Assembly: GCA_034433615.1 (NCBI GenBank)
Contig: DAOUAJ010000397.1
Span: 1 to 7,465, forward strand
Direction of reading: 5' to 3'
DNA length: 7,465 nt
Origin: DAOUAJ01 sp034433615
GTDB taxonomy: Bacteria; Chloroflexota; Anaerolineae; DUEN01
Shown here: one piece after another, positions 1-5,663 of the stretch
Position numbering within the stretch: position 1 is the stretch's first letter
Layout: each line of letters opens with the position of its first letter
The notes under the pieces: model-generated
What the model saw: only the letters and a program-made list of their open reading frames with translations
Told to the model about the DNA's origin: nothing
Databases searched by the model: none
Made by a program: the position numbers and the translations under genes

Positions 1-35
1 GCGATCTTCCATGTCCACCGATACGATGACTTCAT
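1..35 (-). CDS. Start of a third operon gene, cut off by the left edge
   Basis: Only the first 11 codons are visible, reading MKSSYRWTWKI. The start is supported by a strong Shine-Dalgarno (SD) sequence, GAGGAGGG at 41-48 on the minus strand, five bases before the ATG at 33-35. The ATG at 48-50 is in the same frame but is part of that ribosome site and has no site of its own. The gene lies 108 bp downstream of the isomerase stop on the same strand, so it is probably the third gene of the sugar operon. A kinase, transporter or transketolase part would be expected there, but the visible residues match no family I recognise. Confidence 0.4.
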   Translation of the reverse strand, partial: MKSSYRWTWKI

Positions 36-67
36 GTCGTCCCTCCTCATATAAATGTTTAGTGTGG

Positions 68-88
68 GGGGTGCCAGCCCACCACCCC
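68..88 (-). other. Short GC hairpin in the intergenic gap
   Basis: GGGGTG at 68-73 pairs perfectly with CACCCC at 83-88 around a 9-base loop, in the 108-bp gap between the isomerase stop and the next ribosome site. No T-run follows on the minus strand, so it is not a convincing terminator. It may be an mRNA-stability hairpin or chance in GC-rich DNA. Confidence 0.2.
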
Positions 89-143
89 TCAACCGGTTGC
101 CGATTCCTGACCTCCTGGCGGCTGGTCCAGGAAAGAACCATCT

Positions 144-1484
144 TCAATCATCAAGGCTTTCTGGTCGCAGCCCGGCCCAGCGGCACAGCTCCAGCAGGTC
201 GAGGCTCAGGTCCCCATAAGTGAAGGCGTAATGATGCTCGATCCCGCGCTCGATGATCCTTTGTACCACTTGGCGGACCGGCAGGTCGGTCCGGACAAAG
301 ATGTTATTCCCGCGCAGCGCCATGCCGGTAGGCACGGCGTCCCCGGTGATTACTAACAGCCGATAACCATCATCCTCCGGGCCGAGCCGGCAGAACGTGG
401 CTCTCCCTTCCCGCAATGGGAACTCGATCGTGGCTGTGCCCTCGCCGATGGAGTGGCGTTCCAGCGCAACCGCGTCTTTGCGGGCGGCGAGGGAGGCCGG
501 CGCCGCGCCACAGTGCCACAGCAAGGCGGTGTTCTCGGCCTCGTCAAACGTGACCAGGTCGGCGAAAAAGGCGGGTTGACCGGTAAGGAAGTGCTCGATG
601 AGCATGGTGACGGTGCCATGAACGTCGGTCTCGCACCCCATCATGATGCCCTCGTCGGTCAGCAGGCTGTTGACCACGCAGGGGTTCAGCCGACGGTCTT
701 TCAACTCGGGCCAGCACTTCACCGCTACGGCGCTGAGGCCTTCGGAATCCACAAAGGTGCGCACGGCGGAGTAGAGCTGCGCCACCTGCCGTAAATCGTC
801 CTCGCTGGCGCTTGCCCGGCGACCCAGCCTGTTCAGCCGAGTGACGCCGGCCGTCACCTGTTCCTGAAGGACCCGCTCATAGGCTGCCAATACTTCCGAT
901 ACTTCGATGGGGATCACCTCGACCCCGAGGGCCCGCCTGAGTCGAAGCTCGTCGTAGGTGGAGCCGTAAAAGCCAGGCGGCCTGCCTCCCAGGACCCCGA
1001 TCCGGGCATGCCGCAGCCGCTTGAGGGCCCCGATAACCCGCACCGTGCGTGCGATGTCCGTCATAACCCCTGCGTCGTCGGGTAAGCCGTAGACGAATTT
1101 GTACTTCTGCCCCATACGTTTGAGGGCCGCAGCGTTCATGGTCACACCGACCAGCGAGTTGGCCTCCAGACGGCCGCCGGACATGGGCGGCTCCGGCACG
1201 GCCCAAAGCAAGATTGGTACGTTAAGCTCCTGGGCTACCCGCACAGGCATGTTGTCCCAGGTGAATGAGCCACACAGGCTGATCAAGAGGTCTACGTGAG
1301 CGGCTTGAAAACGAGCGGCCGCCGCCTCAGCCGAGGACGGATCGGTGACCAACTGATCACTGGTCACCAGGTCTACCTCCAACCTCTGCAATGCCTGGGC
1401 AGCTTGCGCTGCCAACGCTCGCGGCCGGTCGTACGGGAAATGTTCTGCCGCGGTGGTCATAAAACCTACGATCGGCCTGGTCAT
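144..1484 (-). CDS. L-fucose/L-arabinose isomerase-family protein
   Basis: A 446-residue cytoplasmic protein resembling the metal-dependent L-fucose/L-arabinose isomerase fold, which interconverts aldoses and ketoses. Visible features are an N-terminal Rossmann-like half (MTRPIVGFMTT, then VDLLISLCGSFTWDN at about 64-78), the segment KCWPEL with Glu260, CETDVHG with Glu285 and Asp287, and a late HHYAFTYGD with His417 and His418. By family analogy Glu260, Asp287 and one of these His residues are the expected metal ligands; this assignment is mine and is not aligned. It is shorter than E. coli FucI (about 590 residues). I chose the ATG at 1484 because GGAGGAG at 1494-1500 lies nine bases upstream; the in-frame ATG at 1505 has no SD. 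It follows the aldolase stop by 26 bp, so they form one operon. The substrate is unknown: the family includes many uncharacterised members, so an isomerase role is likely and L-fucose is only one option. Confidence 0.8.
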   Translation of the reverse strand: MTRPIVGFMTTAAEHFPYDRPRALAAQAAQALQRLEVDLVTSDQLVTDPSSAEAAAARFQAAHVDLLISLCGSFTWDNMPVRVAQELNVPILLWAVPEPPMSGGRLEANSLVGVTMNAAALKRMGQKYKFVYGLPDDAGVMTDIARTVRVIGALKRLRHARIGVLGGRPPGFYGSTYDELRLRRALGVEVIPIEVSEVLAAYERVLQEQVTAGVTRLNRLGRRASASEDDLRQVAQLYSAVRTFVDSEGLSAVAVKCWPELKDRRLNPCVVNSLLTDEGIMMGCETDVHGTVTMLIEHFLTGQPAFFADLVTFDEAENTALLWHCGAAPASLAARKDAVALERHSIGEGTATIEFPLREGRATFCRLGPEDDGYRLLVITGDAVPTGMALRGNNIFVRTDLPVRQVVQRIIERGIEHHYAFTYGDLSLDLLELCRWAGLRPESLDD

Positions 1485-1510
1485 AAGAGTTTTCTCCTCC
1501 CTCATCTGAA

Positions 1511-2323
1511 CTAAAGCAGGCGCATGGCCTCGTCCACACCGGCGTCATCGTGTACGATGGCGCACAGGGCAGCGATCATCCCTTCCACGCGCGGTCGCTG
1601 CCAGACGTTCCGCCCCATGCACACGCCGGCTGCTCCGGCATCCATGCACGTCTTGACCATACTCAGAAATTCGGCGTCGCTTCCTGTTTTGGGGCCACCA
1701 GCCACGACAATGGGAACGGTGGCGTCATGTACAACTCGGGTGAAGCTATCCTGATGTCCTGTGTAGACGGTCTTAACGATGTCCCCGCCAAACTCGGCAC
1801 CGATGCGCGAGACGATCGCTACCGGATCGGCGAGGCTTTTCTCTTGAGCCTGGCTGTCATCCCTACCATAATGGCGGTCCAACGCCATGGCAGGGATCAT
1901 CTCGGCCATCAGGGGCATCCCCCAAATGTGGCAAACCTCTGCCATATACCCCAGTTTCTGCAACATCTCCGGTTCGTTTTGGCCGCCTACGAAGATGTTG
2001 ATAGCGACCATATCCGCTCCGAGCCGTAGAGCTTGCTCCACGCTGGTCACCACCTGCGTCTGGTCCACTCGCTGGCCTAGACAGGAGTTGCCGCCGTCCA
2101 GCCGGGCGACCACCGCCAGCCGGCCTAACACGTCAGCCACGCGAGGAAGAACCCAGGGCGATACCAGAACCCCATCCGCCTCGGTGCGAGCGATGAGGCG
2201 GACCAACTCGACCGGATCTTCCAGGCCGGGTAGGGGACCGGCGAACATGGGGTGGTCCATCGGAATGATGACCGTTCGTGGACGACTAAAGAAACGACGG
2301 AGGCGCAGTGATTTTCCGCTCAT
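1511..2323 (-). CDS. DhnA/LsrF-type class I aldolase
   Basis: A 270-residue TIM-barrel aldolase of the DeoC/LacD/DhnA group, which includes archaeal-type fructose-bisphosphate aldolase, LsrF and the aminodideoxyheptulosonate synthases. These enzymes use a Schiff-base lysine and usually act on a phosphorylated ketose. The sequence shows PMDHP near residues 21-25 (the usual Asp-His after strand 1), DIVKTVYTG with the likely catalytic Lys184, and two phosphate-binding segments, VAGGPK (207-212) and GRNVWQ (237-242). Length is normal for the family. The ATG at 2323 follows a purine-rich AAGGAAAGAGAG. It is the first gene after the perfect promoter at 2415-2443 and is followed after 26 bp by the isomerase gene. 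The context suggests it cleaves the ketose phosphate derived from the isomerase product, with the kinase missing from the window. Which carbon skeleton it cuts cannot be decided here. Confidence 0.85.
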   Translation of the reverse strand: MSGKSLRLRRFFSRPRTVIIPMDHPMFAGPLPGLEDPVELVRLIARTEADGVLVSPWVLPRVADVLGRLAVVARLDGGNSCLGQRVDQTQVVTSVEQALRLGADMVAINIFVGGQNEPEMLQKLGYMAEVCHIWGMPLMAEMIPAMALDRHYGRDDSQAQEKSLADPVAIVSRIGAEFGGDIVKTVYTGHQDSFTRVVHDATVPIVVAGGPKTGSDAEFLSMVKTCMDAGAAGVCMGRNVWQRPRVEGMIAALCAIVHDDAGVDEAMRLL

Positions 2324-2414
2324 CGAGCTCTCTTTCCTTGCTGGTAGGGGAGGTTCACAAACAGCAGTTGCCCTGTTTCAAGAGTTCACCAGGAGATGCG
2401 CAGATCCAATCCAG

Positions 2415-2443
2415 ATTATACCATAAGTGAACACATATGTCAA
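2415..2443 (-). promoter_or_regulatory. Perfect sigma-70-type promoter for the aldolase-isomerase operon
   Basis: On the minus strand TTGACA (2438-2443) and TATAAT (2415-2420) are separated by exactly 17 bp. Both hexamers are perfect consensus. Transcription should begin near 2408, leaving a leader of about 85 bases before the aldolase ATG. The spacer contains ATGTGTTC, also found in the divergent promoter, so a promoter this strong is probably held off by a repressor. Confidence 0.85.
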
Positions 2444-2515
2444 GAGTCAACCATATTTCAGGTTAGATAATGTTCCTTTTATGTTCTAATAAGTGCATAT
2501 TGACAAAATGTGTTC
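2429..2515. promoter_or_regulatory. Probable DeoR-type operator region with repeated TGTTC boxes
   Basis: Four TGTTC boxes lie in the divergent promoter region: plus strand at 2471-2475, 2482-2486 and 2511-2515, and minus strand at 2429-2433. The first two are 11 bp apart, one helical turn. The outer two sit inside the spacers of the two promoters as the same 8-mer, ATGTGTTC. ATAAGTG also occurs twice, at 2423-2429 and 2489-2495. DeoR-family repressors commonly bind repeated short TTC-containing boxes, and the adjacent gene encodes one, so autoregulation plus operon control is the natural inference. The exact operator is not proven. Confidence 0.55.
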
Positions 2516-2528
2516 GAGTTATTATAAT
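2500..2528 (+). promoter_or_regulatory. Perfect sigma-70-type promoter for the DeoR regulator
   Basis: TTGACA at 2500-2505 and TATAAT at 2523-2528 are separated by 17 bp, a perfect consensus pair. Expected transcription start is near 2535, giving a leader of about 75 bases. The spacer carries ATGTGTTC, as in the opposing promoter. The two -35 boxes are 56 bp apart, back to back. Confidence 0.85.
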
Positions 2529-2610
2529 GGGAAGTGATGGGGTGTTTTTTTGCCCAGGTGCTCCGATGTTGTGAAAGCCAGGATCCCAATCGCGGCGAAA
2601 GAGGTGAGAC

Positions 2611-3393
2611 GTGTTGGCTCCAGATAGGCAGGCCCGCATTGTACAGTTGATCCGACAGCGGACAAGCATGTCCGTGCAAGAGCTCACCCAGTACTTTAAG
2701 GTCTCCCCTATGACGATCCGGCGGGACCTGGGCCTGCTGGAAGAGAAGGGGTTGGTGGTTCGCATTCACGGCGGGGCCATGGTGCCGGAGATGCCCGTGG
2801 CCTCGCGTGAGGAAGTGCGCAGCACCCTGCACGTCGCGGAAAAGGCGGCCATCGGAGAGGCAGCCGCCAGGCTGGTGCAGGATGGTCAAACTTTGTTCAT
2901 TGACGCCGGCACCACGACGATTGAGCTGGCTTATCGCCTGCATCACCATCGCGGGCTGACAGTGGTCACCAATTCCGTGCGGGTGTTGACGGCGTTGGCC
3001 GATTCGTCCGGAATCAACCTGGTGGGGCTGGGAGGATCCGTCTACAGCGGCGCCTGGTCGTTCGTAGGCCCATTAGCCGAGGCCGCGCTGCGGCGATTTA
3101 ACGCCGATCTGGCCTTCATGGGCATCACATCCGTGTCCCTGGAGCATGGGCTCACCGAGGTTAATTTCTTCGAAGCTGCTATCAAAAGCCTGATGATCCA
3201 ACGGGCGCGACATGTTGTCCTGCTGGCCGATCACAGCAAATTCGAAAAAGTATCGCCTGTCAGCGTGGCATCCCTTGACGAAGTGCATACCGTGATCACG
3301 GACGAACAACTACCACCGGAACTGGCCGCGGCCTATCGGAGAGCGGGGGTGGAGCTAACCCTGGCCACGTTGCACCGAGGAGTATCTGAGTAG
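2611..3393 (+). CDS. DeoR-family transcriptional repressor
   Basis: A 260-residue protein of normal DeoR-family length. Residues 6-56 form the winged helix-turn-helix: RQARIVQLI, then SVQELTQYFKVSPMTIRRDL (21-40) and the characteristic GLVVRIHGGA wing. The C-terminal sugar-phosphate sensor domain shows the family landmarks: FIDAGTTT (96-103), VVTNSVRV (118-125), DLAFMGITS (166-174), an E-x3-K pair at Glu188 and Lys192, and VVLLADHSKF (202-211). Family members sense phosphorylated sugars at the sensor domain. The GTG start at 2611 is supported by AAGAGGTG shortly upstream. It is divergent from the aldolase-isomerase operon, with matching boxes in both promoters, so it is very likely the local regulator of that operon and of itself. 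The inducer is unknown. No clear terminator directly follows the stop; the nearest hairpin with a T-run is at 3491-3516. Confidence 0.92.
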   Translation: MLAPDRQARIVQLIRQRTSMSVQELTQYFKVSPMTIRRDLGLLEEKGLVVRIHGGAMVPEMPVASREEVRSTLHVAEKAAIGEAAARLVQDGQTLFIDAGTTTIELAYRLHHHRGLTVVTNSVRVLTALADSSGINLVGLGGSVYSGAWSFVGPLAEAALRRFNADLAFMGITSVSLEHGLTEVNFFEAAIKSLMIQRARHVVLLADHSKFEKVSPVSVASLDEVHTVITDEQLPPELAAAYRRAGVELTLATLHRGVSE

Positions 3394-3447
3394 AATCGGA
3401 GGGCGTACAAAAGTGAAGGCCGGTTTTGCTGAGGCCCAGAAAATAGC

Positions 3448-3476
3448 TTGACATTGACACTCCTCTGAAATACAAT
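3448..3476 (+). promoter_or_regulatory. Near-consensus promoter for the SDR gene pair
   Basis: TTGACA at 3448-3453, a 17-bp spacer and TACAAT at 3471-3476 (five of six). Transcription should begin near 3482-3484, leaving a leader of about 54 bases that contains the hairpin at 3491-3512. It separates the SDR genes from the upstream regulator gene. Confidence 0.8.
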
Positions 3477-3490
3477 AGAAACAGGTTTTG

Positions 3491-3516
3491 TGCCCCTGCC
3501 TGTGCAGGGGCATTTT
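3491..3516 (+). terminator. Hairpin with short T-run in the leader; terminator or attenuator
   Basis: TGCCCCTGC (3491-3499) pairs perfectly with GCAGGGGCA (3504-3512) around a CTGT loop, followed by TTTT. It lies 97 bp after the DeoR stop, so it could end that transcript. It also begins only about 8 bases after the predicted start of the next transcript, so it could act as an attenuator or 5' stabilising hairpin. The four-base T-run is short for an efficient terminator. Confidence 0.55.
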
Positions 3517-3536
3517 CATCAGTAGGAGAACGCCTG

Positions 3537-4505
3537 TTGGACATCGAAGGCAGGTCTGTTTTAGTGACGGGCGGCGCCGGCTTCATCGGCAGCCACTTAG
3601 TTGATCGGCTGATCGCTGAGCGGCCGGCTCGGCTGGTGGTGGTAGACAACTTGTTTTTGGGTAAGCGCGAGAACTTGGTAGACGCGCGGCGTGCCTATCC
3701 GGACTTGCGCCTGTACGTGGTGGACGCAGCCAGGCCAGGCGTCATGCGCCGCATCCTGCAGGAGGAGGCCATCGAGATCGTGTTTGACCTGGCCACTATC
3801 CCCTTGCCGGCCTCCCTGCAACGGCCTAAGTGGGCCAGCCACAGCATCTATGAGATAGCATTGAACTTGTGCGAGCTGGGCCGCCAGGGCGCTTACCGGA
3901 CGTTCATCCACTGCTCCAGTTCGGAGTCATACGGCACAGCACAGTACATCCCGATGGACGAAAACCATCCCCTGGCGGTGGAAACCCCCTACGCAGCAGC
4001 GAAGGCCGCGGCCGATCTGATTGTGTGTTCTTACGTGCGAACCTTCGGCCTGGACGCGACCATCGTGCGCCCCTTTAATGCCTATGGCCCTCGCCAGAAT
4101 GAGCGGCAGTATGCCGGTATCATCCCTATGGTCATCCGGCGTATCCTGGCAGGGCAGCCGCCCATCATTTACGGCGACGGTGAGCAGACCCGCGACTACA
4201 CGTTCGTGACCGACATTGTCGAAGGGATCGTGGCTGCGGCCCGGCACGAAGGCACGCGCGGCCGCATCGTTAACATCGCCATGGGCGAGGAGGTCAGCAT
4301 CAACCGGCTGGTACGCCTGATCTGCCAGGCGCTCGGGTATGCGGGCGAGATCCGGTACGCGCCGGCGCGGCCGGCAGACGTGCGCCGCCACCGGGCGGAC
4401 TCGACGCTGGCCCGCTCGCTGTTGGGATGGCGTCCACGCGTTCCCCTGGAGGAAGGAGTCGCGCGCACTGTCCGCTGGTATCAGGGGCAAGGGGAGCAAG
4501 GGTAA
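3537..4505 (+). CDS. Extended-SDR NAD-dependent sugar-nucleotide epimerase/dehydratase
   Basis: A 322-residue extended short-chain dehydrogenase of the UDP-glucose 4-epimerase / GDP-mannose 4,6-dehydratase / UDP-glucuronate decarboxylase group. It has the N-terminal dinucleotide motif TGGAGFIGSH (11-20), acidic Asp37 after strand 2 (VVVDN, favouring NAD), a Ser-Ser-Glu active-site segment CSSSESYG (126-133), the catalytic pair Tyr152 and Lys156 in YAAAK, and the substrate-domain motifs RPFNAYGPRQ and RDYTFVTDIV (219-228). Glu130 recalls the S/T-S/D-E of dehydratases and decarboxylases rather than the plain serine pair of GalE, but the exact reaction cannot be fixed. The TTG start is supported by TAGGAGA at 3523-3529, seven bases upstream, and the protein begins just before strand 1 as expected. 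It is the first gene of a two-gene transcript. Confidence 0.88.
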   Translation: MDIEGRSVLVTGGAGFIGSHLVDRLIAERPARLVVVDNLFLGKRENLVDARRAYPDLRLYVVDAARPGVMRRILQEEAIEIVFDLATIPLPASLQRPKWASHSIYEIALNLCELGRQGAYRTFIHCSSSESYGTAQYIPMDENHPLAVETPYAAAKAAADLIVCSYVRTFGLDATIVRPFNAYGPRQNERQYAGIIPMVIRRILAGQPPIIYGDGEQTRDYTFVTDIVEGIVAAARHEGTRGRIVNIAMGEEVSINRLVRLICQALGYAGEIRYAPARPADVRRHRADSTLARSLLGWRPRVPLEEGVARTVRWYQGQGEQG

Positions 4506-5485
4506 TGGTGGGATTCGGGCAGCCTGCCCTGCGCCGGACAGCCTGTCCTGGCGGTCAGGCCAGGGGCACAGGGGTTGCGGTGACGGGCGCGGCTGGCTAT
4601 CTGGGACGACATTTCTTGCGTCGGCATGCTGCGACGGGTCAGCCCGCAGTGGCGGTGGTGCGGGTGCCCATCAGCCTGCCAGATGCTGCTGACGTGCGCG
4701 TGGCTGATGTGCTGGACCTGGGCAGGCTTTGCCGGGCGTTCGTCGGGTGTGAAATGGTCGTGCACCTGGCATGCTTGCCTGTAACTCGTTGCCAGGCCGA
4801 TCCTATAGCAGGTTTCCGCGTGAACGCGTTGGGAACGGCTCATGTGCTGGAAGCCGCACGGCGGGCAGGCGTGCGACGGGTGGTGTATACGTCGTCAGCC
4901 CAGGTGTATGGGCGGCCGGAAGCGCGGCCGGTGGCGGAAAGCGCGCCATGCCAGCCAGTGAATCCGTATGGAGCCAGCAAGTTGTGCGGCGAGATCCTGT
5001 GCCGCTCTGCCGCGCAAGAGCAGGGATTGGAGATCATCATCCTGCGACTGTTCAACGTGTACGGATTGGCGGCTGATGGTGCGCCGCGGCCGACGGTGGA
5101 GACGTTGTTTCTGCAGGCGGTGCGCGCGGGACAGGAACCGGTGGTGAGCGGCCACCCGGGGCACGTGCGGGACTTCGTGCACGTCACCGACGTGGTAGAA
5201 GCCCTGGAACGAGCACTGGTTGCGCGACAGGCAGACGGGCATCCGATAAACGTGGGGACAGGGCGAGGTGTCTCTCTGGAGGAGCTAGCCTGGCTGGTGA
5301 TTCGCATGCTGAGGCGAGACGTGGTTCCTCGCATCGAGCCGCCGGGTGAGCCTCCCATTGTGTTGCAGGCTGACATCACCCGGGCGCGTCAGTGGCTGGG
5401 GTGGACCCCGGTGGTGAGCCTGGAGGAGGGACTGGCTGCACTGGCGCAGGCGTTGGATGGCAACCAAACCCCGAAGGGTCCTTGA
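4505..5485 (+). CDS. Second extended-SDR sugar-nucleotide epimerase/dehydratase
   Basis: A 326-residue extended SDR. The Rossmann motif VTGAAGYLG lies at 26-34, the active-site serines in YTSSAQVYG (128-136), and the catalytic Tyr155 and Lys159 in YGASK. LRLFNVYG (180-187) and RDFVHVTDVV (222-231) mark the substrate domain. The SSA form is GalE-like, unlike the SSE of the upstream protein, so the two enzymes probably do different steps. Strand 2 ends AVVRVP, without the usual NAD-selecting acidic residue. The ATG at 4505 overlaps the upstream TAA as TAATG, with AAGGGGAGCAAGG just before it, so translation is coupled. About 24 residues precede strand 1, more than usual, and they are encoded by an imperfect palindrome. 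The last residues, NQTPKGP, lie in a terminator stem. An in-frame ATG at 4427 lies inside the upstream gene and is unlikely to be used. Confidence 0.87.
   Translation: MVGFGQPALRRTACPGGQARGTGVAVTGAAGYLGRHFLRRHAATGQPAVAVVRVPISLPDAADVRVADVLDLGRLCRAFVGCEMVVHLACLPVTRCQADPIAGFRVNALGTAHVLEAARRAGVRRVVYTSSAQVYGRPEARPVAESAPCQPVNPYGASKLCGEILCRSAAQEQGLEIIILRLFNVYGLAADGAPRPTVETLFLQAVRAGQEPVVSGHPGHVRDFVHVTDVVEALERALVARQADGHPINVGTGRGVSLEELAWLVIRMLRRDVVPRIEPPGEPPIVLQADITRARQWLGWTPVVSLEEGLAALAQALDGNQTPKGP
4523..4564. repeat. Imperfect 42-bp palindrome inside the gene start
   Basis: CGCCGGACAG (4532-4541) pairs with CTGTCC (4543-4548) and GGCG (4550-4553), with one bulged T and a one-base centre. Outside it CCTGCC (4523-4528) pairs with GGCCAGG (4558-4564), with one extra base. 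It encodes most of the unusual N-terminal extension of the second SDR. It resembles a short dispersed palindromic element inserted in a coding sequence, but only one copy is in this window, so that is inference. Confidence 0.5.
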
Positions 5486-5502
5486 GACCTTTCGGGGTTT
5501 TT
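5467..5502 (+). terminator. Strong intrinsic terminator overlapping the stop codon
   Basis: A 14-bp stem (5467-5480 with 5486-5499) has a single G-U pair and the 5-base loop CTTGA, and is followed by further T to give a five-T run at 5498-5502. The TGA stop of the second SDR gene (5483-5485) lies in the loop, so the 5' arm is coding sequence. It ends the two-SDR transcript. Confidence 0.9.
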
Positions 5503-5509
5503 GCTCTGT

Positions 5510-5538
5510 TTGGAGCCTGAGTGCCTCTATGCTACAAT
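5510..5538 (+). promoter_or_regulatory. Extended -10 promoter for the radical SAM operon
   Basis: TACAAT at 5533-5538 is preceded by TG at 5530-5531, an extended -10. A weak -35, TTGGAG, lies 17 bp upstream at 5510-5515. It falls just after the terminator and before a leader of about 118 bases, which holds the inverted repeat CGGGTT/AACCCG at 5554-5566. Confidence 0.6.
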
Positions 5539-5590
5539 GTGTGTCAGTTTTGCCGGGTTGAACCCGCAGGGCCTGATCGCGTGAAGAAAC

Positions 5591-5629
5591 TTTCATCTTG
5601 CGAGCGGCGAGCGTTCATCCAGAGTTCAT
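5591..5629 (+). repeat. TTTCAT/GTTCAT boxes at helical spacing in the leader
   Basis: TTTCAT at 5591-5596 and GTTCAT at 5613-5618 and 5624-5629 start 22 and 11 bp apart, placing all three on one DNA face. This could be a regulator site downstream of the promoter, but the boxes are short and chance is possible. Confidence 0.3.
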
Positions 5630-5663
5630 GTGCGTGTGTTAGTGTACATCGGGGAGAGGGAGA

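Noticed and set aside
1..20. Alternative reading of the left-edge gene giving VIVSVDMEDR in another minus-strand frame
   Set aside because: It looks enzyme-like, but its only nearby start, a GTG, is far from the SD at 41-48, which fits the ATG at 35. A frameshift cannot be excluded without more sequence.
1887..2426. A 179-codon open frame on the plus strand opposite the aldolase gene
   Set aside because: It is antisense to a clear aldolase, rich in Arg, Ser and Thr as expected of shadow frames in GC-rich DNA, runs into the promoter region and matches no family.
2415..2450. Minus-strand TTGACT (2445-2450) as an alternative -35 for the aldolase promoter
   Set aside because: It is 24 bp from TATAAT and is a poorer match than the adjacent TTGACA.
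2529..2610. A riboswitch in the DeoR leader
   Set aside because: The 75-base leader has only a weak GGG/CCC pairing around a T-run and no recognisable aptamer core.
3454..3476. A second TTGACA (3454-3459) as the -35 of the SDR promoter
   Set aside because: It is only 11 bp from TACAAT; the first TTGACA gives the proper 17 bp.
3927..4499. A 190-codon open frame on the minus strand opposite the first SDR gene
   Set aside because: It is a shadow of a well-supported SDR coding region, with no promoter or recognisable domain.
4840..5379. A 179-codon open frame on the minus strand opposite the second SDR gene
   Set aside because: Its low-complexity Ser/Thr/Arg composition and full overlap with conserved SDR motifs mark it as a shadow frame.
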